Positions 1 to 8,972 of a DNA stretch of 50,824 bases are shown here, in pieces. The notes under the pieces are model-generated. The model saw nothing but the letters and a program-made list of their open reading frames with translations. It ran no database searches and had not been told where the DNA came from. The position numbers were made by a program, and so were the translations under genes. Where the stretch lies: the NCBI GenBank assembly GCA_002179805.1, contig NAVB01000116.1:1-50824 (forward strand), read 5' to 3'. Each line of letters opens with the position of its first letter. The stretch's first letter is position 1. The DNA comes from Acanthamoeba lenticulata (taxonomy: Eukaryota > Discosea > Longamoebia > Acanthamoebidae).

Positions 1-681
1 TAAGCACCAAGGAAAAGCTCGAGTGAATGAGCGAGGTGGTCGTTGTTGCCGTGGCGGAACTTCTCGATGAGGAGCTGCGTGTCAAACATGACGAAGCCGC
101 TGAAGAGGAGGAGACCACCATAAAGATTCACGTTGAGGAGCAGGTCGGTGCGCATGAAGACGTTGAGAATGCTGAGCCAGAAGAGGAGAGTGAGGCCCGA
201 CGACAGGAAGCCACCAAGATAGAGCATCGACCGGCGCTGGGCCAGGAGGGCGCTGCCCGAGAAGCAGCCGAAAATGGCAACGGCACCCACGAACGCAGAC
301 ACAAGGATCCTAGTGACACCAGAGACCCCATCAGATGCCTTTGTTAAAAGAAGATAAAGAGAGGCAGCCACGTACGAGCTATCGACATCAAGGGCGTAGC
401 CGATAAGAGGGCCGAGCGAGCAGCCCTGGAAGAAGCCAATGCCGAAGAGGGACAGGGTGCGCTTGGACACGTTGTCCTCCGTGGCAGGGGTCGCGTGCAG
501 CAGCACGGTCAGACCAACAGTGGCCACAAGAGTAAGCAGGCCGCCGAGGTTGTAAGCCAGGTGAGCCCAAGCGCCAATGGCAGCCATCGCCACGGTGGCA
601 GCCAAAGTAGAATAGACTCTCACCAGGTGGCTCTTCACCGCCTTGTCGCTAAAATCGTAGCCGAGAGAGGCGATTAATGAG
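1..681 (-). CDS. Bax inhibitor-1 family protein (TMBIM6-like), 3' end cut by the window edge
   Basis: Multi-pass ER membrane protein of the BI-1/TMBIM family, which modulates ER calcium leak and cell-death sensitivity. Reading the minus strand gives successive hydrophobic helices, the family-typical stretch FSDKAVKSHLVRVY before the first helix, the ARRRS-like loop seen here as AQRRS, and the hallmark YGGLLLFSGFVMFDTQ followed by a charged IEKFRHGN segment. A clear intron (375..310, GTACGT donor, CACTAG acceptor) joins codons to give SSILVSAFVG, which lines up with the human protein. The first exon or start is unresolved. The frame is open from about 681, just after an in-frame stop, and an acceptor-like AG lies there, so a short upstream exon is likely. 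The C-terminus lies beyond base 1. Family assignment is secure; the 5' boundary is not. Confidence 0.88.
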
Positions 682-724
682 CTTATTGCACATAAAAGGG
701 CACCAATTTAATGCATGGTGAGGG

Positions 725-765
725 TGTACAGAGGAGAGAAGTCATGTGTACAGAGGAGAGAAGTC
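725..765. repeat. Tandem 22-bp direct repeat upstream of the BI-1 gene
   Basis: TGTACAGAGGAGAGAAGTC occurs at 725-743 and again at 747-765, separated by ATG. A recent slippage or small tandem duplication in the BI-1 5' region. Confidence 0.8.
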
Positions 766-907
766 GGAAACGGCATTCCAATTGAGCTTACGATTGGTGA
801 AAGTGTCCATCTGTGATCGGTTCAGTGGATGCAAGTTAACGTCAATCAATTTAAACAAATCTGCTATTTTATGGTTTTCCTTTTTCCCCGAAATGAGCTG
901 ACGTGGC

Positions 908-1421
908 GTGAGGCCGAAAATGCAGACGGCCTGGAACCGGTTGGAAAAACAAGATGCTCAAGATAGGCCACACCTCAACTGGTTCTACTTCACGCACGAT
1001 CACGCGTACCTTGCGTCCTCGACGGACCGCGGAACGCAAGGCCAGTGGCGCGACAAAAAAGACTGTATTAAGGAAGAGGTGGAAGAAGTCGTGGGTTGGT
1101 TTGGAAGAGCAAAGAGGAGCCTTGCGTGCGATCGCTCTTGAGGTGAGAGAGAGCGATGACATAGTTCGAGGGCTGTTAAAGCCATCGGTGCTGGCGACCG
1201 GTGCCATATGCCAAGCGATACGAGACCCAGCCACGGCGAGCTGTCCCGAAGTTGCACGAGCTGCCAAAGCACAAAGAAAACTACGCGACATGCAAGGCGA
1301 ACTCGTGTGGGAGTGCAACTTGGACTGGTATTTCGTGAGGAAGGAGTGGCTAAGTATACTCGAGCCGGGGTTGGAGGAAGCCACGTTGTGTACCGATGTG
1401 GCTGAAGGGCTAACCGTGTAA
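908..1421 (+). CDS. Uncharacterised ORF(s), uncertain gene
   Basis: I do not recognise this. Two overlapping plus-strand frames both look protein-like: 908..1141 (77 aa, contains LNWFYFTHDHAYLASSTDR and a charged KEEVEEVVGWF segment) and 954..1421 (155 aa, ending with a charged, amphipathic tail rich in Ala, Leu, Glu and Arg). They could be parts of one protein joined by a frameshift or by an intron I cannot place. The minus strand is also open over 869..1384, with a Ser-rich, low-information translation that I regard as a shadow. The stretch sits between the BI-1 gene and the end of the nucleolin-like gene. It might be a small species-specific gene, a decayed gene, or non-coding. Confidence 0.25.
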
Positions 1422-1635
1422 AGGGTCCCCTTTTTTAAAGCACATCAACATTACGCAGAAATGGATTATTAAGATTTTTATTGCTGGACTCGCGTAGCGC
1501 GCAAAAAGAACCGCAGGTGCGGGTAGCCTTTGGCTTGTCCTCGGTGTTTTGGGTTTGTTGTCGTTTGATCGGTGAACGTAGGGGGGGGATAGACCAGAGG
1601 GAGTTGGTAGAGACAGGAGAAACAGGAGAGAGAGC

Positions 1636-3140
1636 TTAGAAGGTCGTCTTCTTGCCGGCGAACGAGGGAGTACCGCGACCTCCTCGAGAACCGCCACGGG
1701 GACCACCACGGCCGCCGCGGCCACCACGACCGCCACGGGGACCACCACGGCCACCACCGCGACCGCCGCCGCGACCGCCACGGCTGCCGCCATCGCTCGA
1801 TCGGGGAGCCGCACCATCCATGCGGACATAACGGCCGTCGATCTCGATGGTGCCGCTGGCGGCGATGGCCTTGTTGGCCGTCTCGGCGTCCTCGAACTCG
1901 ACGTAGCCGAAACCGCGGGGCTTCTGGGTCTCGCGGTCGAAAACGAGGCGGACACCCTTGATGGTACCGAACTGCTGGAGAGCCTCCCAGATGCTGTCCT
2001 CAGTCGAGTTGAACGAGAGGTTGCCGAGGAAGACGTTGCCGTCAGTGGCCGGGGTGCTCTCCCTGGCAGCGAACGAGTCGTTGCCACCGAAGGACTGGTT
2101 GTTTTCGCGGGCGGGACGCTCGTTGGCACGGTCGATCTTGATCTCGCGGCCGTCAAAGTCGGCGCCGGCCATGGCGAGCACGGCGTCGGCCTGGCTGGCA
2201 TCAGCCTCAATGTAGCCGAAGCCCTTCTTGCGGCCAGTGTCACGCTCGGTGATCAGGCGGACGGCGTGGACGGTAATGCCGTTGCTCTCGAAGAAGGACT
2301 TGACGGTGTCCTCCTCAGCGCTGAAGGGCAGGTTGCCGACGAAGAAGTTGGCGATGGCGGGGCCCTCCTCGGTCTTGGCCTTCTTGGTGGTCTCGGCAGC
2401 CTCGGTGTTGCCGTTCGCGTGGCCGTTCTCCTCCTCCTCCTCCTCGTCGCGCTTCCTCTTGTTGTCAGCGGGCTTCTTCTCCTCCTTCTTCTCCTCCTCC
2501 TCAGACTCATCGGACGAGTCATCAGAGTCGTCGGAAGACTCCTCCTCGGAGCTCTCCTCCTTCTTGGCGGCCTTCTTGTCAGCCTTCTTGGGCTCCTCCT
2601 TCTTGGCGGGCTTGGCCTCCTCCTCAGAGGAAGAGTCAGAGTCTTCGGAAGACTCCTCCTCAGAGCTCTCCTCCTTCTTAGCGGCCTTCTTGTCAGCCTT
2701 CTTGGGCTCCTCCTTCTTGGCAGCCTTCTTCTTGTCGGCCTTCTTGTCAGCCTTCTTGGTGGGCTTGACCTCCTCCTCGGACTCCTCCTCAGATTCCTCC
2801 TCCTCCATGGGCTCGGGCTTCTGGGCCTTCTTCTGAGCCTTCTTCTGCTCCTCTACAATGTCACACACAAAAAAAGACGAAATTTTAAGCAACAGAATCG
2901 GGATGAGGACTCCGGAGAAATAAAAATAAAGATGAGGAGATTCCTTACCCTTCTGGGCCTTGGCGGCAGCCTTCTTGCTCGCCTTGGTCTTCTCCTCCTT
3001 AACCACCTTCTTGGGCTCCTGCCGTTTTACACACGACCAACGATTTGCGATTTCCGGTCAGTTTTTTGGTCACGCGCCGGAGGCGACAAGTTTCGCGGAC
3101 ATACCTCAGCCTTCACCACCTTCTTGCTGGTCTTTCCCAT
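1636..3140 (-). CDS. Nucleolin-like protein: KEKE/acidic-serine repeats, two RRMs, RGG tail
   Basis: Predicted nucleolar RNA-binding protein resembling nucleolin/Nsr1, with roles in pre-rRNA processing. Three exons are visible: 3140..3105 (starts MGKTSKKVVKAE), 3018..2949 and 2852..1636, with introns GTATGT..CAG and GTAAGG..TAG. These splice in frame to 440 residues. The order is a Lys-rich N-terminus, alternating KKAAKKEE and SSEEESSED blocks (a 114-bp tandem duplication), an acidic EEEEEE patch, RRM1 (RNP2-like FFVGNLPF, RNP1 KKGFGYIE), RRM2 (VFLGNLSF, RGFGYVEF) and a long RGG/GRGG tail ending KKTTF. This order (acidic, RRM, RGG) is that of nucleolins. A dedicated nucleolin ortholog versus another acidic RRM/RGG protein cannot be separated by eye. 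The promoter must lie in 3141-3498. Confidence 0.9.
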
Positions 3141-3498
3141 TGTGTGCTTTTAAAATGAACTGAATGAACGGATGCCGGACAGGTAAACAGTACGAGACTG
3201 TGGCGGTAAGGTACGGGGCAGGAGTAAAGGGGTCTGTAACGTTCGTCGGACCAAGAACAGATTCTTTTTGCCCCGCGAGCCCCGTTCAAATACCCCACCA
3301 CGCGGACTCCGCAGAGAAAAAGCTAGGAAGCGCCGCAGCGGCTCTGCGCCGATCTTTGATTTCTCATTGGGTCGCGCCTCCCGTCACGCGGCGGAAACGT
3401 GACAGACGGCCGGAGGTGTGGGTCCGAGCCGTTAGGGAAGCCAAGCCGGACTGGCGCGGCTCCGAAGAAGGTGCTGGTGGCCACCATCACCTCCTCCG
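3141..3498. promoter_or_regulatory. Intergenic: 5' region of the nucleolin-like gene / 3' flank of AAR2
   Basis: No convincing gene. The plus-strand frame open across 3164..3664 runs into the antisense of AAR2 and is not supported. The block must hold the promoter of the nucleolin-like gene and the AAR2 3' UTR. An ATTGG (inverted CCAAT) lies near 3366, too weak to call on its own. Confidence 0.4.
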
Positions 3499-5036
3499 TC
3501 AGTTGTCTTCTTCGACCACGGTCGGCGCGTCGTCCTCGTCCGCGAGTGCGGAGAGATCCAAGCCGAAACGTTCCGTTATGAATGCGTTGAACGCCCGGCC
3601 ACGCTGGACCAGCTCTGCGTCGAGTCGCTCGTCCTCTGTCAGTTCAGAGAAGCTCTGCACATAACGTCGCGCAGGACCATCGTCGGCAAGTGAGCAATCT
3701 CATGAGCTCATCAACGTCAGCCAGACCGAGCCAGGCCTCCACCAACCCACAAAAAACAAGTCAGTCCTCGCACCCTCAGAGAGCTCATGAGGAAGCTGTC
3801 GGCCAAAAGTTCGTCCTGGAAGAGATCCACCGGAGCCTGCCGCAGCTGGTTGTGGAGCACGTCTGCCGAGGGAGATTTTGTGGTGTTGGTCCAAAGGACA
3901 CACACGCGCAAATGGCAAAGAACGAAGTGGCGCGCGCTTCAGTCCAGCATAGTACCGATAAAGTCACAAAACAGGCGAGGGTGCGTGAGGAGTGCATCCT
4001 CGCAGTTGCACAGGAGGTGGATCAGCTTCTTCCACTGCTCAAAGCCCTCATACTCTTGTCCCATCACGAAGCACACGAAGCTGTACTCCAGCTCGCCCAG
4101 CAGAAGGTTGTGGTCTGAGTGGGGCCGTTCAGTTGGTCAGACTCGCGCTTGCACACGCGACCACGACAAATGAGCGGAACAGCAGCAAGCATCAGGGGCG
4201 CACCGGTCTCATAGGTGGTCTCGAGAAGCTGGGTCAGCAGATAGCTTTTGTCAAGGCTGTAGCGGGTGACTTCGTGCGGCGCAGCTCCGGGTGGAATCGC
4301 ACGCTTGGGAATGGTCGTGTAGTAGGACTTGTGGCTCAGACCGTCGTCGGTGCTGGTGGAGGAGGTCTGACGCTCGGTTTCTGCAGACGCGCTGGTTGAG
4401 GCTCGGCGCTGGGTCGCCATTTCAGACCACACGCTGTGGCCCACCGGTTGCAGCCGCTGCAGCACGGCCGGCGTGATGTGGCGCGAGATGGAGGTCCATT
4501 TCTCGGCGTTGGCGAGCGGGTAGGGGCCCAGCCATTGATCGAACTCCAGGCGCCGCACGCCTGATGACCATCATGCGTTTGTCACAACTTGTGAGGCGGG
4601 TGGTAGATGGAACGTCAAGCGGCTGGAGAGGAGGGTTCAACCGTCTGCAAGTCGCTCCGCTTCATCCTCATCGGGGACAACAAAGTCCTCCACTTCGGCA
4701 CTCCAGCGGAAGACTGCCACCTCTGTCGGGCGCAGGTAGAGGAAGCGGCCACGACGGCCTGGAGGCGGTCCGCCGCCCAGACCACTGCTGTCTTTTGCGC
4801 TGCACATGAAATGCCCTGGGTGAGATGCAAGTTGTCACGGGCAGAGCTCGTGAAGGGGGGTGGGGAAGGCACCTGTAGTAAAAGAAGTGCGCCTCATTTG
4901 GCGGGATCATCTTGATCCCTTTAAACTGAGGTCCAACCTCCCATAGTTCGACATCGAGCCCCACTTCCGTGCCCTCAGGCACGCCCAAGCAGAGCACTGA
5001 GCCACTTCGTTGCACCGTGGCCAGCGCGACTTCCAT
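3499..5036 (-). CDS. AAR2: AAR2 homolog, U5 snRNP assembly factor
   Basis: AAR2 binds Prp8 and keeps Brr2 off the immature U5 snRNP in the cytoplasm. The first exon starts MEVALATVQRSG and carries the family signature VPEGTEVGLD...WEVGPQFKGIKMIPP. A later exon gives EFDQWLGPYPLANAEKW and the IPPGAAPHEVTRYSLDKSY segment. After that come VCFVMGQEYEGFEQWKKLIH and LLADSF. The last exon ends with a short acidic tail, TVVEEDN, and a stop at 3499. Each of these blocks matches the order seen in human and yeast AAR2. At least four introns are needed, and their exact edges (for example around 4820-4870 and 4560-4610) are approximate. The start ATG at 5036 faces the TSUP gene start at 5191, a 154-bp divergent promoter. 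Confidence 0.9.
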
Positions 5037-5190
5037 GTTCCCCACTTTTAAAAAAATGTTTTCACTTTTTCTTTCCTGCAGCGGCTCAGTGCCCTTTTGG
5101 GGTAATTTTAAATAATCATAATTAAATGGCTGGTGGATAAAAGAAAGAAAAAGGACAAAGTTCCGTTTCAAACAACCACCACAGCAAGAC
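5037..5190. promoter_or_regulatory. Short divergent promoter, AAR2 (-) / TSUP carrier (+)
   Basis: Only 154 bp separate the two start codons. The centre (5096-5160) is AT-rich with a run of A/T around 5106-5126 and an AAAGAAAGAAAAAGG-like purine stretch. No element is firm enough to name. Confidence 0.4.
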
Positions 5191-6521
5191 ATGAAGCAAG
5201 CACTCCGCCTTCCACACAATCGTGCTCGGTCGTGGGCAGCGAATAGAAGTTTGACTCTCGTGAAACGCTCTCCTGTGCGTTGGCAAAGGCCAACGGCTTC
5301 AGCTGCTCGCTTTAGTTCCTCCTCACAAGGCGGCCAGGCCGCTAGCACCACTTCCACTGGAGTCCCTCCACTGAAAGGCTGGCAGTTGTACCGGACCGGC
5401 GGCATCATCGGCTCGGCCATGGGTTTTTTCGGTGGCTTGGTGGGTCAAGGTACGGTTCCATTTTACGTCACGAGCCGCTGCAACGAGCTCACGGCAGCTG
5501 TTTGTGCGTGCAGGTGGCGGAGTTGTTGGTGTTCCATTGATGACCTCGATCGGACGGCTCACACAGCATCAAGCGCACGGGACCAGCTTGGTGGCAGTTG
5601 CATCCACGGGCCTTGCTGGCGCACTGGCCTACTGGCATGCGGGCGGGCCTGCTAAAGGTGTTGACACCTTGGCTGCCCTCATGCTTGCCGCCAGTGCCTC
5701 GATGTTTGCCACCGTCGGAGCCAAGCTCTCCAGCCGCATATCATCGCCCAACCTGAAGAAGTACGCTGATCTCCAAACAAGCTGCAGCCAAACCTGTTCC
5801 AGCGTACTTACGTGGTTCTCCTTCTCAGGTACATGGGTTTCTTCATGGTTGCGGCGTCGGTGTCGGTGGCTGTTAAGGCCTTCATCGACTATCCGTCACA
5901 CGCAGCCGACGCCAAGGGTCCCGATTCACCCGCCGACCCACCGGCAACCGCTTTGGCGTCTCCTGTCCAACAGCTCACTCTGAGCGAAAGGGCGCTGCAG
6001 CTCACGCCAGAGCACGTTGCCACCATCGGCTCCATTGGCGCCATCACTGGATTCGCGAGCGGCCTCCTGGTGCGTTGGTAGTCGTTTTGTCGCCCGAACA
6101 CCCCACACTGACAGACGCAAGGCGTCACCGTGATCAGGGCGTTGGCGGCGGCCTCGTGATGGTGCCCCTGTTGACGCTGTTCACGAACATGCACCAGTCG
6201 CAGGTTCTGGGCACGAGCCTTCTCGCCATGGTGCGCAGCTGGCTATGTGGTCTTTGCGCTGCTCGCGCGCATTCGCTCACACGCATCATATGGCGCGGTG
6301 GGTGCGCGTGATGGGCGCAGGTGCTGCCGGCGATGGTGGGCAGCTTGACGCACCTGCGCCTGGGTAACGTGGTCAAGCCCATGGTGCCGTCCATGGTGGT
6401 GGGCACTCTTGTTGGGGGCTACCTCGGTGGCCACTTGTCGTCCAACCTCACCCAAACGCAGCAACGGGCCATCGTGTCGACCACCATCTTCGCCCTGGCC
6501 CTCCGGCTGCTGAGGAAGTGA
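5191..6521 (+). CDS. TSUP (TauE/SafE) family membrane carrier with probable mitochondrial presequence
   Basis: Sulfite/sulfonate exporter-like membrane protein of the TSUP superfamily; the substrate is unknown. Five exons splice in frame to 346 residues (introns 5450..5513, 5761..5828, 6070..6137, 6231..6320, all GT..AG with GTACG or GTGCG donors). The first 45 or so residues are rich in Arg, Ser and Ala and free of acidic residues (MKQALRLPHNRARSW...), typical of a mitochondrial targeting peptide. The body has the two-fold TSUP repeat: GGLVGQGGGVVGVPLM in the first half and GVGGGLVMVPLL in the second, each at the start of a helix bundle, plus HQAHGTSLVAV and QVLGTSLLAM. A soluble insert rich in Pro and Ala separates the halves. 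Bacterial TSUPs lack such a leader, so an organellar location is inferred. Confidence 0.87.
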
Positions 6522-6621
6522 AGCGAACCCAAGCTGCCGGTCGCGGGATGCTCATGTACATAGAAAAGAGAGAAGAGAAGTCAAGTCCGCTTTATTGGAG
6601 TCGAAAACAGAAATGCCTTCT

Positions 6622-7872
6622 TCAGTGCTTCTTGGCCGGGGCGGCAGGCGCGCCCAGGCACTTCTTCCTCTGGGTGACCATGTGCATGAACAGCGTCGGG
6701 AAGCCTGGCGGAGGAGGCATTGCAGCGTGAGCGGAAAAAAGCGAGATGACTTCAAGTGGAGGAAGAGAAGAGGGGAGGGGGAGTACCCGGGAGGTAGCTG
6801 AGGATGGCGATGATGAGCACGGTGAAGTAGTCAAAGGCAAAGTTCCACTTGTTGGGCATGTGGAAGGAGAACACGTCGGTCTCGCGGACCCACGAGAGCG
6901 AAACGATGATGAGGCCGATCTCGCTGCCCACGCCGAGCGGGTAGAGCACGTAGAACAGAGTGTACCTGCAGCCCCACCCAACACAGATGGCGGTAATGAT
7001 GATGAAAGCGTCAGACACAAACTTTGCCATGGTATGTTGCATCAGCCGGCCCATCGGACCACCGGGGGGGGGGGAAGCGGACCTGAGCCACAGGAGGAAG
7101 TAAGGGGCCTTGCCGTTGAGGGTGTTGAAAGCGTAGTACGAGTAGCGGATGATCTCGGTGATGCCCCACGCAGCGACCTGGCGGGCACGCGCAAAGTGAG
7201 CCCTTCCTTCTTTGAGAGCAGCGTGTGGGGAGCCAGAAGGTCAGAACACGACGTGATGCGCACCATGGAGGCCAAGAAGTAGTGGTTCTGCGCGACGGGG
7301 GCGATGTTGGCGATGCCCCAGGTCAAGAGCAGACGCGAGGCCACTTGCATGATGGTGGTCATCAAGGGACTGCGCACCACGCCCGTGATGGCATGAACGA
7401 TCTGTAGAAGAAGCAAAACAGTCGAAGATTAGACCTTTTTTTTTTTTTTTGAACTGGCCGGTGCACCACGAACCTCAAGAATAGCTGCCGTCTGGAAGAT
7501 GAGCAAAGGATCCCGGAGGTAGGACCACAGAGGGACGCCGTGGGCGGTGCCGACATGATGACCATCGATGAAGAACTGTGCCAGGCGAACAAGCACGTAG
7601 GACCTGCACGTTGCAACCACATTTAACAAATCGCCCGGAAAATCGCGAGGTAATAATCATTTTGAGAAAATAAGCAAATAGGCAGTCGCACCAGCCTAGG
7701 AAGAGGACGGTGTTGTAGAGGACGACATATCCCTTCACTACCGGCGATTGAGCTGCTCACGATACCCGAATTTAAAGAAAGTCAAAAGGGTTTGCAGCGA
7801 TCATTTGCAGGCATAACGCAGGCAATTAGTACCGCGAGGCTTCTGGCTGCTCCTTTCTGCGCGAGCGGACAT
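6622..7872 (-). CDS. Very-long-chain (3R)-3-hydroxyacyl-CoA dehydratase (HACD/PHS1/PTPLA family)
   Basis: Third enzyme of the ER fatty-acid elongation cycle: it dehydrates 3-hydroxyacyl-CoA to trans-2-enoyl-CoA. The minus strand gives VKGYVVLYNTVLFLGW, then FIDGHHVG..., then LLIFQTAAILEIVHAITGVV, then WGITEIIRYSYYAFNT, and finally YVLYPLGVGSE with HMPNKWNFAFDYF. The catalytic Tyr and Glu known from Phs1 (seven residues apart) are both present in YPLGVGSE (about 6943-6920). The C-terminus ends KK-x, as the Lys-rich tail PAAPAKKH, consistent with ER retrieval. A short first exon (ATG at 7872, MSARAERSSQKPR) splices in phase to VKGY at 7737. There are about six exons, with T- or C-rich runs inside the introns. 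Length and motif order are normal for the family. Confidence 0.92.
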
Positions 7873-8153
7873 GATGTTCGGGTGTGCGACAGCGCAAAAT
7901 CAGAACGAAAGGCCAAAGTGGCGGGACAGTGGTTGGTCGACATAAAGTAATTTAGTTGTGTGCCGTTTCCCGGCCGGGCGTGAGCACAGAGCACCAGCAC
8001 CAGGCTGGTTCATAGCGCGTTTCCGGTTTGCCTTGAGGACAGCGGTCACCTGGCGCTGTGCGGTGTCTTTTTCGGCTTTGAAATCGCGAAGACGTTTGCC
8101 CCCCTTTCGCTTTTCTCTCATCGACAACAAACGCCACCACGACCAAACGCTTC
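7873..8153. promoter_or_regulatory. Divergent intergenic region, HACD (-) / secreted orphan (+)
   Basis: No gene seen. The 281 bp between the two start codons must carry both promoters. No clear TATA or other element can be assigned. Confidence 0.4.
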
Positions 8154-8846
8154 ATGCGTCTTTTCCCTCTCTTTTTGGTCGCAGCGTTCTTTGCATGTGC
8201 GCTTGCCGCCCCGCTGGGGAAGGAGGACGTGCCGCGCCCGGTGCTGCCTCGCCACTTCTTCGTCGACCAGGGCGAGGTGGCTTGCCTCAACGGCACCGGC
8301 GTGCCGTGCTCGGGCATGACGCAGGGCCAGATCCACGCGTGGTATCAATTCCACGAGAACGGGCTCCTCGACCAGTACCGCGAAGACTCGGTCCTCTTCG
8401 ACCCGACTCCGGGAGCCCGGCAAGCCGTCGTCTACAACCGCGAGTACTCCAACCTCACGGAAGCCACCTACTTCTTCCTGCCCGCCGACACGTCTGCCGC
8501 CCTGCAGTGCTTCCGGACGCCGTTCGGCTTCTTCAACTACACGCGCGACTTCCTCCTGACCGCCAAGTACGTCGGCATCACCGAGCCGCTGGGCAGCCTC
8601 TCGCGGGGCAGGAAGGCCCACACCTTCATGGCGCAGTGGCTGCTCAACCACCAGCCCATCGACGTGACCGCGTGGGTGCTGGTCGACCAGCCCGACGCCA
8701 TTTGGGGCTACCACTTCCTCACCATCGCCTACATGATGTACCACTACTACGACATGGGGCCCGCAGGCTTCAACCCGTCGCCCTTCGAACGGCCTGTGGG
8801 AGTCAGCCCGTGCCCCACGCTCGGGTCTCGTCCTTCTCGCTTCTGA
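8154..8846 (+). CDS. Secreted orphan protein, single exon
   Basis: A 230-residue protein I cannot place in a family. Residues 1-19 (MRLFPLFLVAAFFACALAA) form a classic cleavable signal peptide. The mature part has four Cys near residues 44, 52, 119 and 220, three N-glycosylation sequons (N46, N100, N128), aromatic-rich stretches such as IAYMMYHYYDMG, and no further membrane helix. It is likely secreted or targeted to a vacuole or cyst wall; that is inference. No intron is required, unusual among its neighbours. The final 15-20 residues after FERP look less ordered, so an unnoticed intron near 8790-8800 with a different C-terminus is possible. It converges on the DNAJC11 gene, whose stop lies near 8973. 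Confidence 0.72.
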   Translation: MRLFPLFLVAAFFACALAAPLGKEDVPRPVLPRHFFVDQGEVACLNGTGVPCSGMTQGQIHAWYQFHENGLLDQYREDSVLFDPTPGARQAVVYNREYSNLTEATYFFLPADTSAALQCFRTPFGFFNYTRDFLLTAKYVGITEPLGSLSRGRKAHTFMAQWLLNHQPIDVTAWVLVDQPDAIWGYHFLTIAYMMYHYYDMGPAGFNPSPFERPVGVSPCPTLGSRPSRF

Positions 8847-8972
8847 CCGACCACAAAAGAAAAAGAGAAACGAGGTACTTTGTCCTTTTCTTCTTCTTCT
8901 TCTTCGTCTTCATCTTCCGGGAGTCCGCACACATGCAAGTCGAACGGTCATTGCTGCGCGCGTTGTACAATT

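Noticed and set aside
1410..2243. 277-residue minus frame rich in Arg/Ser/Thr
   Set aside because: Out-of-frame reading of the nucleolin-like gene's RRM and RGG region.
2266..3153. 295-residue plus frame, Leu-rich, membrane-like
   Set aside because: Antisense of the Glu/Lys repeats (CTC/CTT codons give Leu); not a membrane protein.
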